NCBI GenBank assembly: GCA_036939355.1
Contig: JALLAP010000072.1
Location: forward strand, 1 to 21,506
Length of the DNA stretch: 21,506 nt
Source: Thalassiosira profunda
Taxonomy: Eukaryota > Bacillariophyta > Thalassiosirophyceae > Thalassiosirales > Thalassiosiraceae
Direction: 5' to 3'
A model generated the notes under the pieces. The model was not told where the DNA came from, made no database searches, and worked only from the letters and a program-made list of their open reading frames with translations. Within the stretch, counting starts at the first letter, position 1. Each line of letters opens with the position of its first letter. A program made the position numbers and the translations under genes. Shown in pieces: positions 8,751 through 17,893 of the stretch.

Positions 8751-10703
8751 ATGGCGGAGGAGGCCCCGTCCTGTCCCAGCACGGAGGGGATGCTCGAGCT
8801 GGACAGCCTCCAAATTGACGCGCATAAAAACGTGCCCCCGTCGCCCGCTGCAGATGCAGACCGCAGCGACAGCGACTCTGATTGCAGCGAGGGAATATCG
8901 AGCAGCTACCACCCCTCCATGCCTCCCACCAGCTCACGCCATACAACCTATCTGTTGGGACATGCATTCGATTCCAACACCGACCGGGCGGCCATCCGAA
9001 AATTCCAGCGGAGCCTCTACTGGATGACCTACCGCAACGACCTCGCGGTGCCCCTCCGTCCATATGCGGGGACGGCCCAGGGCTTGGTGGGAAATCTCAC
9101 GCACGGCGGGGGATTGAGCGGGGTGACAGGCGAGGGGGGAATGAAGAGCGACGCCGGGTGGGGGTGCATGCTCCGGAGCGCGCAGATGCTCCTGGCCCAG
9201 GCCGTGCGGAGGCACTACTCCCCGCCGGGCGATGCGGGCGGCAACAGTGGAAATTTGCAACAGAGCGGGTCGATAAGACACGCGCCGGGCAATCGACAGA
9301 GCAACATCGAGCACCACAAGCAAAACTGGCGACAACTATCAGACCCCCACGAGGCCGAGCGGATCGCCGCGTGGTTCGCCGACTTTCCCAACCACCCCGA
9401 CCTCCGCCGCGAGTTGGACGACTCCATCGACGAGTTCGGGAAGGGCGGGCTGGACCATCACTGGTACTCGCTGCATCAGATGGTCGCGGCGGGGTTGGGA
9501 TTGGGGGTGCTGCCCGGGGAGTGGTACGGGCCCCAAATCGCGTGCCACGTGCTGCGGGAGCTGAACGAGATGCACTGCGAGCGGAGGGAAATGGTGGCCG
9601 AGAGAATAAAGAATTGTAGAGGAGAAGGTGGCGAAGGAGAGAAGAACGGCAAAGATTTATATGGGTGTGATATGTTCAGAGTGCACGTCGCCACGGAGGG
9701 TTGCATCTATCTTGACGCAATATCCAAGCTCATGAATCGAGGCGACTGCAATCGCAGTGTGCCAACAAAAGATGCGTCTGAGGAACTGGGAACAAAGAGT
9801 GAAGCTATTGACGATCCGTTGTCACCGTCAAACGACCCATTGATGGACGACCCGCTGCGACCAACGCAGCAACAAAACGGCACAACGCCGGAGGAGAGGG
9901 TAGAGCATTGGGACACTTCCCTCCTTTTGTTGCTCCCGCTACGCTTGGGGATCCAATCGATATCGGCAAAAGACTATGGCAGCACCCTAGCGAAGATGGT
10001 GTCCTTTCCCCAGTCGGTGGGCATGCTAGGCGGCACGCCAAGGCATGCTCTTTGGTTCTATGGTGCCGATGCGGTGGAGCCTCCTCAGTCAGACGGTAAA
10101 GACATAGAGGTAGAGGAGAAAGGCGAACAGGGAGACGGTGAAGGAGAACATGCAAAGGGGTGGTACGGTTTGGATCCACACATCGTGCAGACTGCCCCGA
10201 GGGGCACGCGGGTGTCGCTGCAGACGGAATCGCCGAACGCCATTGCGGGCAGCGAGAGTAACGATGCCGCCGACAGCGACGCCGCACCCACCTACCGATG
10301 GAAGGTACAGCTGACGGACTCCTACCTCCGCTCACTGCACATCTCGTCCACTACATCCCACTCGAACCACGACAAAACAATACCGCTCTCTGGTCTCGAT
10401 CCCAGCTGCGCACTTGGCTTCTACATTCGCGATCACGCCGACTTCGTTCACTTTCGAAACCTGCTCAAAGATCTGGCAGATGAACACTGTCGCCCGAACA
10501 AGCTACCGGAGGTGGTGACTGTCGCGGAGAGGACGCCGAATTACGAAGTGGACGTCAGCTCCGCGATCAAGGGCATGTTGGGGAAGGGCGTGGGAGCCGC
10601 CGTCGGCGAGGTCGACATTGACGGCTTCTCGCTGCACAGCGACGACGAGGAGGGTGCCCACCACGAAGAAGAGGACGACGACGACGACTTTGTGCTTTTA
10701 TAA
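8751..10703 (+). CDS. ATG4: Autophagy cysteine protease ATG4 (peptidase family C54)
   Basis: ATG4 trims ATG8 to expose its C-terminal glycine and later removes lipid from ATG8. This single-exon gene encodes 650 residues from the Met at 8751, whose context (aaacATGGCG) is better than that of the Met at 8670. The catalytic Cys is Cys139 in SDAGWGCMLRS. The Asp/His pair is Asp475/His477 in YGLDPHIVQ. Family landmarks include YWMTYR, GEWYGPQ, VHVATEGCIYLD, GGTPRHALWFYGAD and GFYIRDHADF. The protein is longer than typical ATG4 because of an acidic Ser-rich N-terminus (about 1-60), an insert of about 90 residues between VHVA and the LLLLLPLRLG strand, and inserts around the Asp/His loop. The C-terminus is a run of Asp then FVLL, matching an ATG8-interacting motif (aromatic-x-x-Leu after acidic residues), as seen at the end of animal ATG4B. 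Confidence 0.96.
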   Translation: MAEEAPSCPSTEGMLELDSLQIDAHKNVPPSPAADADRSDSDSDCSEGISSSYHPSMPPTSSRHTTYLLGHAFDSNTDRAAIRKFQRSLYWMTYRNDLAVPLRPYAGTAQGLVGNLTHGGGLSGVTGEGGMKSDAGWGCMLRSAQMLLAQAVRRHYSPPGDAGGNSGNLQQSGSIRHAPGNRQSNIEHHKQNWRQLSDPHEAERIAAWFADFPNHPDLRRELDDSIDEFGKGGLDHHWYSLHQMVAAGLGLGVLPGEWYGPQIACHVLRELNEMHCERREMVAERIKNCRGEGGEGEKNGKDLYGCDMFRVHVATEGCIYLDAISKLMNRGDCNRSVPTKDASEELGTKSEAIDDPLSPSNDPLMDDPLRPTQQQNGTTPEERVEHWDTSLLLLLPLRLGIQSISAKDYGSTLAKMVSFPQSVGMLGGTPRHALWFYGADAVEPPQSDGKDIEVEEKGEQGDGEGEHAKGWYGLDPHIVQTAPRGTRVSLQTESPNAIAGSESNDAADSDAAPTYRWKVQLTDSYLRSLHISSTTSHSNHDKTIPLSGLDPSCALGFYIRDHADFVHFRNLLKDLADEHCRPNKLPEVVTVAERTPNYEVDVSSAIKGMLGKGVGAAVGEVDIDGFSLHSDDEEGAHHEEEDDDDDFVLL

Positions 10704-10767
10704 CAACAAAGCAATCAGTGGCTCGCTGCAGGCGGTGGGGCTCGGCTCATGAGGAAGCGTTCCATCC
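10704..10767. other. Short convergent spacer between ATG4 and the DNA methyltransferase
   Basis: Only 64 bases separate the two stop codons, so the 3' UTRs almost certainly overlap on opposite strands. Nothing else is visible here. Confidence 0.6.
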
Positions 10768-12155
10768 TTAGCTGATTCTGGAGCGCTTCGACGGACGCTT
10801 CCCTTGCTCGTTGCCAGCAACAAAGTCCACCGTCAGGAAAGTGGCAAGGAACGCCGCGCCGATTACCGGCACTGTCATTGCATTGCCAGCAAGATCCCTC
10901 AGCTGCTTGCAGTTGAACTTCTCGCGCACTGTTTCGGGCACGGAGATGCCGTGCAGCGCCAACGCCTCTGTGCCAGTCAGCGGCCCCTTGCGCGAGCTGA
11001 CGATCCACTCATGCTTGGGCGTCACGCACGGGGCATTGGGGCGCGGCTTGCCGTTGGAATCGAAGCCGGCATCGGTAAAGCGTAGCTGCTGGCCGGGGCT
11101 CCACAACAGCGGCACCGTGAACGGATCAATGCCCGCTTTCACCGCTCGCTTGCACTGAACGTCAGGCGCATCTTGGCCCGGTCGGGCAAATTTGCAATGG
11201 CCAGGCTGTTTTTTGTCGCTTCCGAGTAAGGCCTGCCTCCAGGTGCATTGTAGGGCGTCAGTCCCTCCTTCTGTTCAATCGCTTTGATCTCCGCTAGCCA
11301 CTTGCTCTCGAGGCTGTCGGAGAGGGGCTTGCCTCTCCCGCCCTTCTTCTCCGTTGCAGCCGTTGCTGTGTCGTATTCGCCGAGACAATCCGTCCAGCTC
11401 AACCTCTTTTCTCCGTCGGCCATCTTTCGCCTTGGCCCCAGCCGCTGCATTGCAGCCACCCACGCATGTGACGAAGAGATGAATCGGGCCTTGGAGATGT
11501 GCACGAAGACAAAGTAGGCGCGGTTTCGAGATTGCGGAAGCATGAAATCCGACGTGCACACCTTAACATGCGTGCCCGTGTATCCAGCGTCCGCAAAAGC
11601 CCCCGCCATCTCCTTAGCGGGGCACTTAGAAACATTCTCCAGAACGACAATCGCAGGCTCAAATCTTTTTGCTAGGTTGAGGGTGGCCGAGAAGGTGATG
11701 TCGCTGCGCCCCCCGCCCTTTAACCCCTTGGGACTTGTGGATAAGCTGCTAAAGTCAACGCACTCTGTCCCCGCAACCAGGACGTCAAAGTTGCTGGGCA
11801 CGTCCCTCGTTTTTCCGTCCTGGCAGACTCCCCTCCCTGACGCCAGCTCCACCACATCATTGAAAAGCAAGGGAGGATTGGACGTCTCGACGATGAACTC
11901 GCGCTTGAACTTGGAATTCTCGCAGCTGAACACGTGCTCCGTCTTGATGTTGTGAACGGCATCGTGTTCATTTATCGTCGCGAGCAGCTGCTTGAGCGCG
12001 AGGATGGGTGCGTCGGTTCCAGAACAGACTGTGCCGATGCGCAAAGGAGCGGAAGACCAGCGCTGTCTCGTTGCGGCCATTTTCTCGGGATTCACGGCTC
12101 CCACGAGGCGCCTCATCATGCCCTCGACGTCGGTGGTTTTGCTGCTGCCACTCAT
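10768..12155 (-). CDS. C5-cytosine DNA methyltransferase, reading frame broken between motifs VIII and X
   Basis: The enzyme would transfer a methyl group from SAM to cytosine C5 in DNA. The first frame (12155 down to the TGA at 11139-11141) carries motif I (RIGTVCSGTDAP), motif IV (AGTECVDFSSL, catalytic Cys132), motif VI (LENV, Glu173) and motif VIII (QSRNRAYFVF). A second frame ending at 10768 carries the rest of the target-recognition part (AGIDPFTVPLLWSPGQQLRF), TGTEALALHGIS and motif X (RDLAGNAMTVP). It ends in a basic cluster (KRPSKRSR) that may be a nuclear signal. The shift lies near 11141-11175. The other frame is already open there and reads CKRAVKAGIDP, so a single missing base explains it. 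A normal short intron does not fit, because there is no GT donor in the 100 bases upstream. The start at 12155 was chosen because the in-frame extension to 12314 looks like leader sequence. Subfamily not assigned. Confidence 0.85.
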
Positions 12156-12551
12156 TTTGATGCACGTCCTGTCTGTTTGTCTTTGAACCCTGCCTGAGTT
12201 GTGTCTGCTTCTTTGCACCCTGCTAGCTCGCTTTGTGCTCCTCCGAGAACAACACCAAGAGGGGACAAACCCGTCCAAAACGCCGACTGAACCTCCCCGC
12301 AGCGTGCAGATCAATCATGCGGGTCCGCGGTGCCCGCCGCAGTCGCCACTTGCACCTCTCAACTTATGCTTTCCGTCCGGGGAAGGGAAGGGGAAGAGCA
12401 GGGGCGGAAAAATGAATTCCTCTGTAGAAAGTCTAGCGGGGAATTAGTACAGGGGGGTCGAAACCCCTCCCTCCCTCTCTTCTCGCTCAGCCCCCCCTTC
12501 ACTTCTTCTCCACTCGTCCCGGCCGCCCTGCTACATCCGCGCTATCCCGCT
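12156..12551. promoter_or_regulatory. Divergent intergenic region between the DNA methyltransferase and the Trm11-like gene
   Basis: These 396 bases separate the chosen start codons. A four-run G tract lies at 12379-12404 (loops of 2, 2 and 7). The last 100 bases before the plus-strand start are strongly C/T-rich, as in a 5' leader. The methyltransferase frame stays open to 12314 on the minus strand, so a longer N-terminus is possible. Confidence 0.5.
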
Positions 12552-14543
12552 ATGAGGAAGCGCCATGCCGCCCGGCGGCTCGCCTGCCTCGTCGCGCAGT
12601 GCCATTTGCTCGGCTTGTCCGATCGGCCGTGTGATGCCTTCACGTTGCGGCCATCCATTAGATATGCACATCAGGCACATCACAACTCCCGAGGTGGCGA
12701 CATCACTGCGTCGACGTTTGTCCAGAGAAGAGCGGCGAGGGTGACGCCTCGCGAGCCCTCCGTGAATAAATTCGATGCAACATCGTTGCGTTCGACGACA
12801 TCTCCTGACACAACTGATAATCAGGTGACGTCGACAGAGGGCGATGGAGACGCTGCCGCTGCCACGGAGGATGCCGATTTGCAATTCCCGTGGATCATCC
12901 AATGGAGGTGAGCTCAGGCACATCCGGGTCCCTGTGGTGGTTTGCTGGCACATATATTCTCTCACCACTGCTTCCTCGGTCATCGCAACCAACTTGGCGA
13001 ATAGAGGGGAGGGAACCGAGGGCTACAGCGAATCGCTCCGCGAGTGGGAATTCACGAGCGCGTTCAAAGCCGAGATGGCAGATCAACTGGAAAACAGTGA
13101 GGATGGCCCTGCATTATCTCCCGCTGGCTTGGATACCTTCTTGGATGACATTCGGTTCACCTTTCGGGATTCCCTCACGTATCGCGGGCCAGTGTACGAT
13201 CCTGCAAATCCGGACGAAGATACCCACCTTGGCGGGGAGCCGATACCGTTGGCGCAGGTGAATACATACGAGTCAGCAATGCAGTACGCTTCAATACGCC
13301 TTCCGTTGGGTGCAGCGGAAGAAATCGATGAAGCGACACTTGCTGAGATATTCCAGAGGACTGTGCGGCGTTGCTCCCTTGTCAGGACGGCGTTCCAAAT
13401 AGCCGCCGAGGGGAGCAGCTTCGAGGAGGTGGCGGAAATCGCTCTCGAAAACGGAGCCTTCGATGACATCATGAAAGGCGGCGCCAATGAAGATCACACT
13501 TGGGCCATACGCCTCCGGCGGTACGGGCCAGTAGAGGATGTCGATTCGACTGATACAACCCGCCCAAAGAATGCATCCCGGCGGCACGCGAGGTACGGCA
13601 AGAACGTTCGATCGCCGTTGCGAGATGAACGGGAGGCCATATTATCGATGAAGGATCTTGTGATGTTATTTTGTGGGAAGGTTGACTTGGCCAACCCCGA
13701 TTGCAAGATCTATTTGCTTGAGGGGCTGACGGGCCGAAGTGCAGAATCAGCTTGCGTGGATGGAAATATTCTGCTGGCCAGGGCAATCGCTCGGGGACCC
13801 AAGGTGCGTGTGGCCGTCTGCCAGCACTTTCATCTTTGATGCAACACTTTGGTCTCACTCTTGGTTCTTGGTGACAGACTTCCATCTACGCTCCCAAAAC
13901 GAGGATATGTGTCACAACCACTCCGTTGTGTCCCATCGCCTCCTTTGCCCTTTGCAATGTTGCCCGACTGCGAAGCCACCAAACCATACTCGATCCCTTC
14001 GCTGGCTCATGTGCAACTTTGCTTGCGGCCGCTCACATTGGGCAATCGTTTCCTGGAGGGTGCCAGTCCGTGGGCGTCGAGATTGCGCACAATGGATTTG
14101 TCTCGCGGCCGGACATCCTCAAAGATTTTGAGACTCGATCGCTGCCTCCTCCGACCGATATCATCAGAGGCGATTGTTTGTTGCCCGCCGTGCGAGATAA
14201 AGCCCGATCGGCAATTGGGGGAGAGGCATTTGATGTCATTGTGACAGACCCTCCCTACGGCATTCGCGAGGCTATGAGTTCGGACAAAGGCAATGGAGTG
14301 TCTCCATTGACTCAATTGTTCTACACCTTGGGCCAAGATCGCGCAAGTGGCACTCCACTTCTCAAAGCAGGAGGTCGCCTGGTGGCCTTTGTTCCGGTGC
14401 AGGAAGGACAATGCTTTGAAGATTGTTTGCCTGACTTGGATGCGAGGAAGGCAGCAGGTTTGGTCGTGGAGGGAGAAGGAAAGGAGCAGGTGCTGAGTGA
14501 TATCTTGTCGCGGTGGCTTGTTTCTTTTGTGTCTGCTGTCTGA
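12552..14543 (+). CDS. TRM11: Trm11-type tRNA (guanine-N2)-methyltransferase, possibly organelle-targeted
   Basis: Trm11 methylates guanosine 10 of tRNAs. Exons are 12552-12907, 13005-13803 and 13878-14543, giving 606 residues. The second intron (74 bases, phase 0) is well supported because joining yields TSIYAPKTRICVTTTP leading into the SAM-binding strand. The first intron (97 bases) rests on a good GTGAGC donor; acceptors at 13004 or 13028 both keep the frame. The central part resembles the Trm11 N-terminal domain (KRT-like RTVRRCSLVRTAFQIA and the KVDL strand). The catalytic domain has ILDPFAGSCATLLAA (about 422-436) and TDPPYGIRE (DPPY at 509-512), the Trm11 hallmark, followed by GGRLVAFVPV. 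The first 45 residues are basic with a hydrophobic run and then CDAFTLRP, resembling an organelle presequence. Whether it modifies cytosolic or organellar tRNA cannot be told from sequence alone. Confidence 0.88.
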
Positions 14544-15034
14544 GGCAAAAGATCAGCCCTCCCTCATATTAATCAGCCCAATGGAACATATCTGTCACAC
14601 ATTGAATGTATGGTTCAATCAAAAGTGTTCTCGCCAAGTTCTTGGGAGTTTGCTTCCATTTTTTTTTGCACCTTTGCTTGAAGTGATGTGAAAAACGCCT
14701 TTGGAAGGATATTCCCTGGTGGATATGATGACACCTCTGATGATGATTAGCCATACAGTATATAACAACAACAAAAATCAGTGGCAAGGTCGTTGATGCC
14801 CTATGGTAGGTCTCATACAGAGGAGGCACCCTTTTGTTTGCATGCCCATTGTAGGCAACACGAATGAAGGCATTGTGCTGGTTGACATTGCACACATGTC
14901 TCTCCCTCTCCCATTGGAAACATGAGGAAAACACACAACCAACTGCACATGTCAAACTGAAAAGCATCTCTCAGTACTCCTCTGCCTACATTGATGTGCC
15001 CATGGTTGCTCATTAGTTTCCAGTTACCTGTTAC

Positions 15035-15044
15035 TTGACGTCAA
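15035..15044. promoter_or_regulatory. CRE/bZIP-type palindrome TTGACGTCAA
   Basis: A perfect ten-base palindrome contains TGACGTCA, the canonical binding core of CREB/ATF-like bZIP factors. It lies about 690 bases upstream of the chosen PHD-gene start. A single such site can occur by chance, so function is inference. Confidence 0.35.
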
Positions 15045-15639
15045 ATTACTGTATGAGTTTTGTACATACGCGAAAACCAGTCAAATTTTAGTAAGAGCGG
15101 TAAGTGTGAGGACGTCGCCGCGCAAGCGATGAGGAGGAAGCTTGTTGGCAAAGCGCTGACAGAGAAGGAAAGCAGGGGAGGATCAGATTTGTTTTAGAGG
15201 TCCTTTGTGGTTGTTGTTGTTGACGCTGTTTGTGGTGGTGTCCTGAAAAATAAGTTAGAGTTAGATAGTTGTTGGTTGGGGGTTACTCATTGGTGACCTC
15301 AACGTTGTTAGCAGCAAAAAATAAACAGATGTCATTACAGATTACCTGTGGAGGTTGCATTTGTGTTCTTGCATCTCGGTAGACAGGGAGAGAGGATGTG
15401 AAATGTGTGATATGATTTTTACGTGTTTTGGGGGGCGGGTGAGGCCATTGACTGAATTAGAGTTTCTCAGCGCCGTTTCCCGGCGAAGAAGGCTTTCTCA
15501 TCTACAGGGTTTTCTATTCCCCCGCGCCAGAGGTGGATTAGGACCGGATGCTGAGATCGGGGTCATGATTGGGTGCTGTGAGGAGGGCAGTTGTGTTGGG
15601 TCCCCAACTACAATACTTTCACACTTCTTGCTTGTGGCT

Positions 15640-15659
15640 TTTCTCTTGCTTTTTTGCAG
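15640..15659 (+). other. Probable 3' splice site in the PHD-gene leader
   Basis: A pyrimidine-rich run ending TTTTTTGCAG matches a strong acceptor. Coding character changes abruptly after it, from hydrophobic and cysteine-rich to the low-complexity acidic/basic style of the rest of the protein. The matching donor was not found with confidence, so this may be a 5'-UTR intron or join an unseen first exon. Confidence 0.5.
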
Positions 15660-15729
15660 TGAAAAAAAGTGCCGCGATAAAACGACGCCAGGCGCCAAGG
15701 CTGAGGGGGGAGCGGCGTCGTCGAAGACA

Positions 15730-17793
15730 ATGGGCGACGCCGAGACAGCCGCCGATATGGGCGCCCCAGAAGTGCAATGCCGACCTCTCCACGCTGGTCT
15801 TAGTGCGCCGGAGCGAACAGAAGGCGCTGATGGCCCGCCAGAGGCGCCGCTGCGGCTGCGGCCAGAAATAGAAGCTTCCGCGAGAGGCAAGCTGACGACA
15901 ACCGGCGATGGCGCGGCTCTGCGCCACCCGGCCGATGTCACCGAGCCCGCGAAAGACGCTCCGTCTATGACGACGAACGACAATGGCGCGACTCTGCGCC
16001 ATCCAGCCGACGGCGCCGCTAGGATGGAGGCCGCGCCGCCAGCCGAGCCAGCGCAATCTGCTCGTGGCGGCGGCGTCCCTGAATCAATTGATCCAGAGAC
16101 TGTTGCCGAGTCAAAGGCGCCTGCGCATGACGGCGGTAGCGAGCATGCATTGCTGCCAGCGAACGATACAGAAGGATCTATGTCGGCGCCGCTGGTCCGT
16201 TCGGTTGTATATGATCAGGTCGAGCGTGCAGAGTCTTCGCCATCGGGCACTGCATGTTCTAGGAATGTAGAGGAAGAGAAAGAGGAGCCGGCACCTGTGC
16301 AGAAGCGTGGGAGAGGCAGACCCAAAAAGACAGAAGTCCCAAAGGAGGAGGAGGCAGAGGAAGAGAAAGCGGAGGTGGCACCTGTGCAAAAGCGTGGGAG
16401 AGGCAGGCCAAAGAAGACGGAAGCGCCAAAAGAGACGGAGAGGCCAGACCTTGCGACTTCGGCTGATGCAGATGCGTTGCAAGCGAACGGCGACTGCACG
16501 GCTGCAGCCGTTGCGCCGACCCCGACTGGCAGGAGATTGAGATCTGCCGATGCTCCTACTTACTCGCCATCGTGGAAGGCTATGTCGGATAAGTATCCGT
16601 CTTCGGTTGTTGTGGAACTTCCAAAAGGAGTGTCTCCGGAGGATGAATTTACAATCCGCTGGCCAACGCGCAAACAGTTGGATGATGCATCTGACATCCT
16701 CAACGGCAATGGCGGCAAGCAAAAGGCAGTCGGCAGCAGCTCCAAACGACGAAAGTTAGAAACTGGCACGGCCGCAGAGGACTCCGATCTTCTCGTCAAA
16801 GTCACACTCTCGGCCAAGCAGAGATCCAAAGTCAAAGTCCGGTCCGGCCGGAAAATTCGCGTCTTTGCCCCCTGGGTTGCCGCCAAGCGTGCCGCGGAAA
16901 ACACGCTGCGGACCCGCCAACTGGAGACCATTGGCATTTTCGGCCACAACGTCCGCCGATCGCAACGGCAGCGGCAAGTGCGACGGCACGGGGAGGGTAC
17001 CTTCTCCGCGGGCCATTCGCGGGTCGGGGAGAAGTACCAGGTATCCAAGGCCTGCATTCCCGCGGCAGATACGTGGGAGAAGAATCGCGCCGCCAATGCA
17101 GGCGAGGGCGCAAAGCCAGCGGCCGCTGATGCGGCCGCCAAAAATGATCAAATGTGGGACAGGGCTTTGGCCGAAGAGGCCCGCGCTCGGGGAGAGCCCA
17201 TAGACCGCTACATTGATTCGTTGGGTACATTTCAGAAAGCCAGAGGAGTCCTGACTTTGCACCAATCTGGATACATCGTTGCGGAGGCAGAGCAGGCATT
17301 CAACCGCCAAACGGAGGCAACCGTTCCATTTCCTGACCGGCCCGAACCAGTGGGACACAAGTGCGAGAAGCCTCACGCAATGTTGGAAGGCAAACCTTTT
17401 ACCGAAGAGGAAAAGATTGATTATAACGAGGCAATCAGGGAGCATCGCAAGCAGTGGCCCAAAATTGCCGAAGCAGTGGGGACGTCGCTTAACCGCTGCC
17501 TCGTCCACTATTATTCAACCTACAAGGCAGGGGACGGACGGGACCACTACCTTGAACGGAAGAAGAAATGGGAGCAGTCCGACGAGTGCGAGGTGTGCGA
17601 CGACGGTGGGGACTTGTTGTGTTGCGATGGCGATGGGTGCACCAACGCATATCATCTCGCTTGCCTTGTTCCTCCGTTGAAGGAGGTACCGGCGGGACAA
17701 TGGTTTTGTCCTGATTGCGAGAAGAAGCTCCCGAGTGCTCCAGCAGCTGCAGCTTCTGGCGGCGGCGAAGATGGGGTTATTCAGTATGTATAA
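15730..17793 (+). CDS. Chromatin-associated protein with two AT-hooks, a SANT-like segment and a PHD finger
   Basis: This is probably a nuclear regulator that binds AT-rich DNA and reads histone tails. From the Met at 15730 (context acaATGG) it is 687 residues. The frame is open back to 15355, but that extension contains a hydrophobic stretch out of place in a nuclear protein and spans a likely intron end. Order: a low-complexity N-terminus with two LRHPAD repeats (about 64-94); AT-hooks RGRGRPKK at 193-200 and 222-229; KRRK at 339-342, a candidate nuclear signal; two short [17 protein letters not shown] or similar beta segments (about 292-385); a SANT/Myb-like segment (about 557-600, with [21 protein letters not shown]); and a C4HC3 PHD finger (620-663, CEVC...CC...C...H..C...FCPDC) near the C-terminus. 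It is convergent with the kinase gene, 100 bases from stop to stop. No specific orthologue can be named. Confidence 0.88.
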   Translation: MGDAETAADMGAPEVQCRPLHAGLSAPERTEGADGPPEAPLRLRPEIEASARGKLTTTGDGAALRHPADVTEPAKDAPSMTTNDNGATLRHPADGAARMEAAPPAEPAQSARGGGVPESIDPETVAESKAPAHDGGSEHALLPANDTEGSMSAPLVRSVVYDQVERAESSPSGTACSRNVEEEKEEPAPVQKRGRGRPKKTEVPKEEEAEEEKAEVAPVQKRGRGRPKKTEAPKETERPDLATSADADALQANGDCTAAAVAPTPTGRRLRSADAPTYSPSWKAMSDKYPSSVVVELPKGVSPEDEFTIRWPTRKQLDDASDILNGNGGKQKAVGSSSKRRKLETGTAAEDSDLLVKVTLSAKQRSKVKVRSGRKIRVFAPWVAAKRAAENTLRTRQLETIGIFGHNVRRSQRQRQVRRHGEGTFSAGHSRVGEKYQVSKACIPAADTWEKNRAANAGEGAKPAAADAAAKNDQMWDRALAEEARARGEPIDRYIDSLGTFQKARGVLTLHQSGYIVAEAEQAFNRQTEATVPFPDRPEPVGHKCEKPHAMLEGKPFTEEEKIDYNEAIREHRKQWPKIAEAVGTSLNRCLVHYYSTYKAGDGRDHYLERKKKWEQSDECEVCDDGGDLLCCDGDGCTNAYHLACLVPPLKEVPAGQWFCPDCEKKLPSAPAAAASGGGEDGVIQYV
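16270..16443 (+). repeat. 87-base tandem duplication carrying the two AT-hooks
   Basis: Two direct copies (16270-16356 and 16357-16443) encode 29-residue units, each with [18 protein letters not shown] and PKE. They differ at scattered positions, many at third codon bases, so the duplication is not brand new and both hooks appear maintained. Confidence 0.85.
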
Positions 17794-17893
17794 ACCAATC
17801 CATAAGCAAGCCTTTGCCAAGTACTTCTTTTGTTGTAGACTACACTTATCAGTTGCAGCACCACCTCCACACCTCTACTTCCTCGTGAACTCT
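17794..17893. other. Short convergent spacer between the PHD gene and the Yak1-like gene
   Basis: One hundred bases separate the two stop codons and must contain both 3' ends. No further element was seen. Confidence 0.6.

Larger units (their letters stand above)
14544..15729. other. Long non-coding region upstream of the PHD gene
   Basis: This 1.2-kb stretch is more AT-rich than the rest. It should hold the Trm11 3' UTR and the promoter and 5' leader of the PHD gene. A perfect ten-base palindrome containing the bZIP/CRE core TGACGTCA lies at 15035-15044. From about 15200 to 15300 the plus strand is GT-rich with short GTT repeats. A strong splice-acceptor-like sequence (long T/C tract, then GCAG) ends at 15659. 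A 132-codon minus-strand frame at 14569-14967 shows no domain and was not called. No tRNA or snRNA was recognised. Confidence 0.5.

Noticed and set aside
9616..9680. Possible short intron in ATG4 (GTAGAG to TTCAG)
   Set aside because: The frame is open throughout and the flanking ATG4 strands align without removing it, so no intron is needed.
14720..14755. Possible C/D-box snoRNA (repeated TGATGA near CTGA)
   Set aside because: The C- and D-like boxes are only a few bases apart or over 200 bases apart, and no terminal stem was found.
14569..14967. Minus-strand frame of 132 codons in the long intergenic region
   Set aside because: Composition is His/Cys/Arg-mixed without domains, promoter or splice support. 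It is probably a chance frame.
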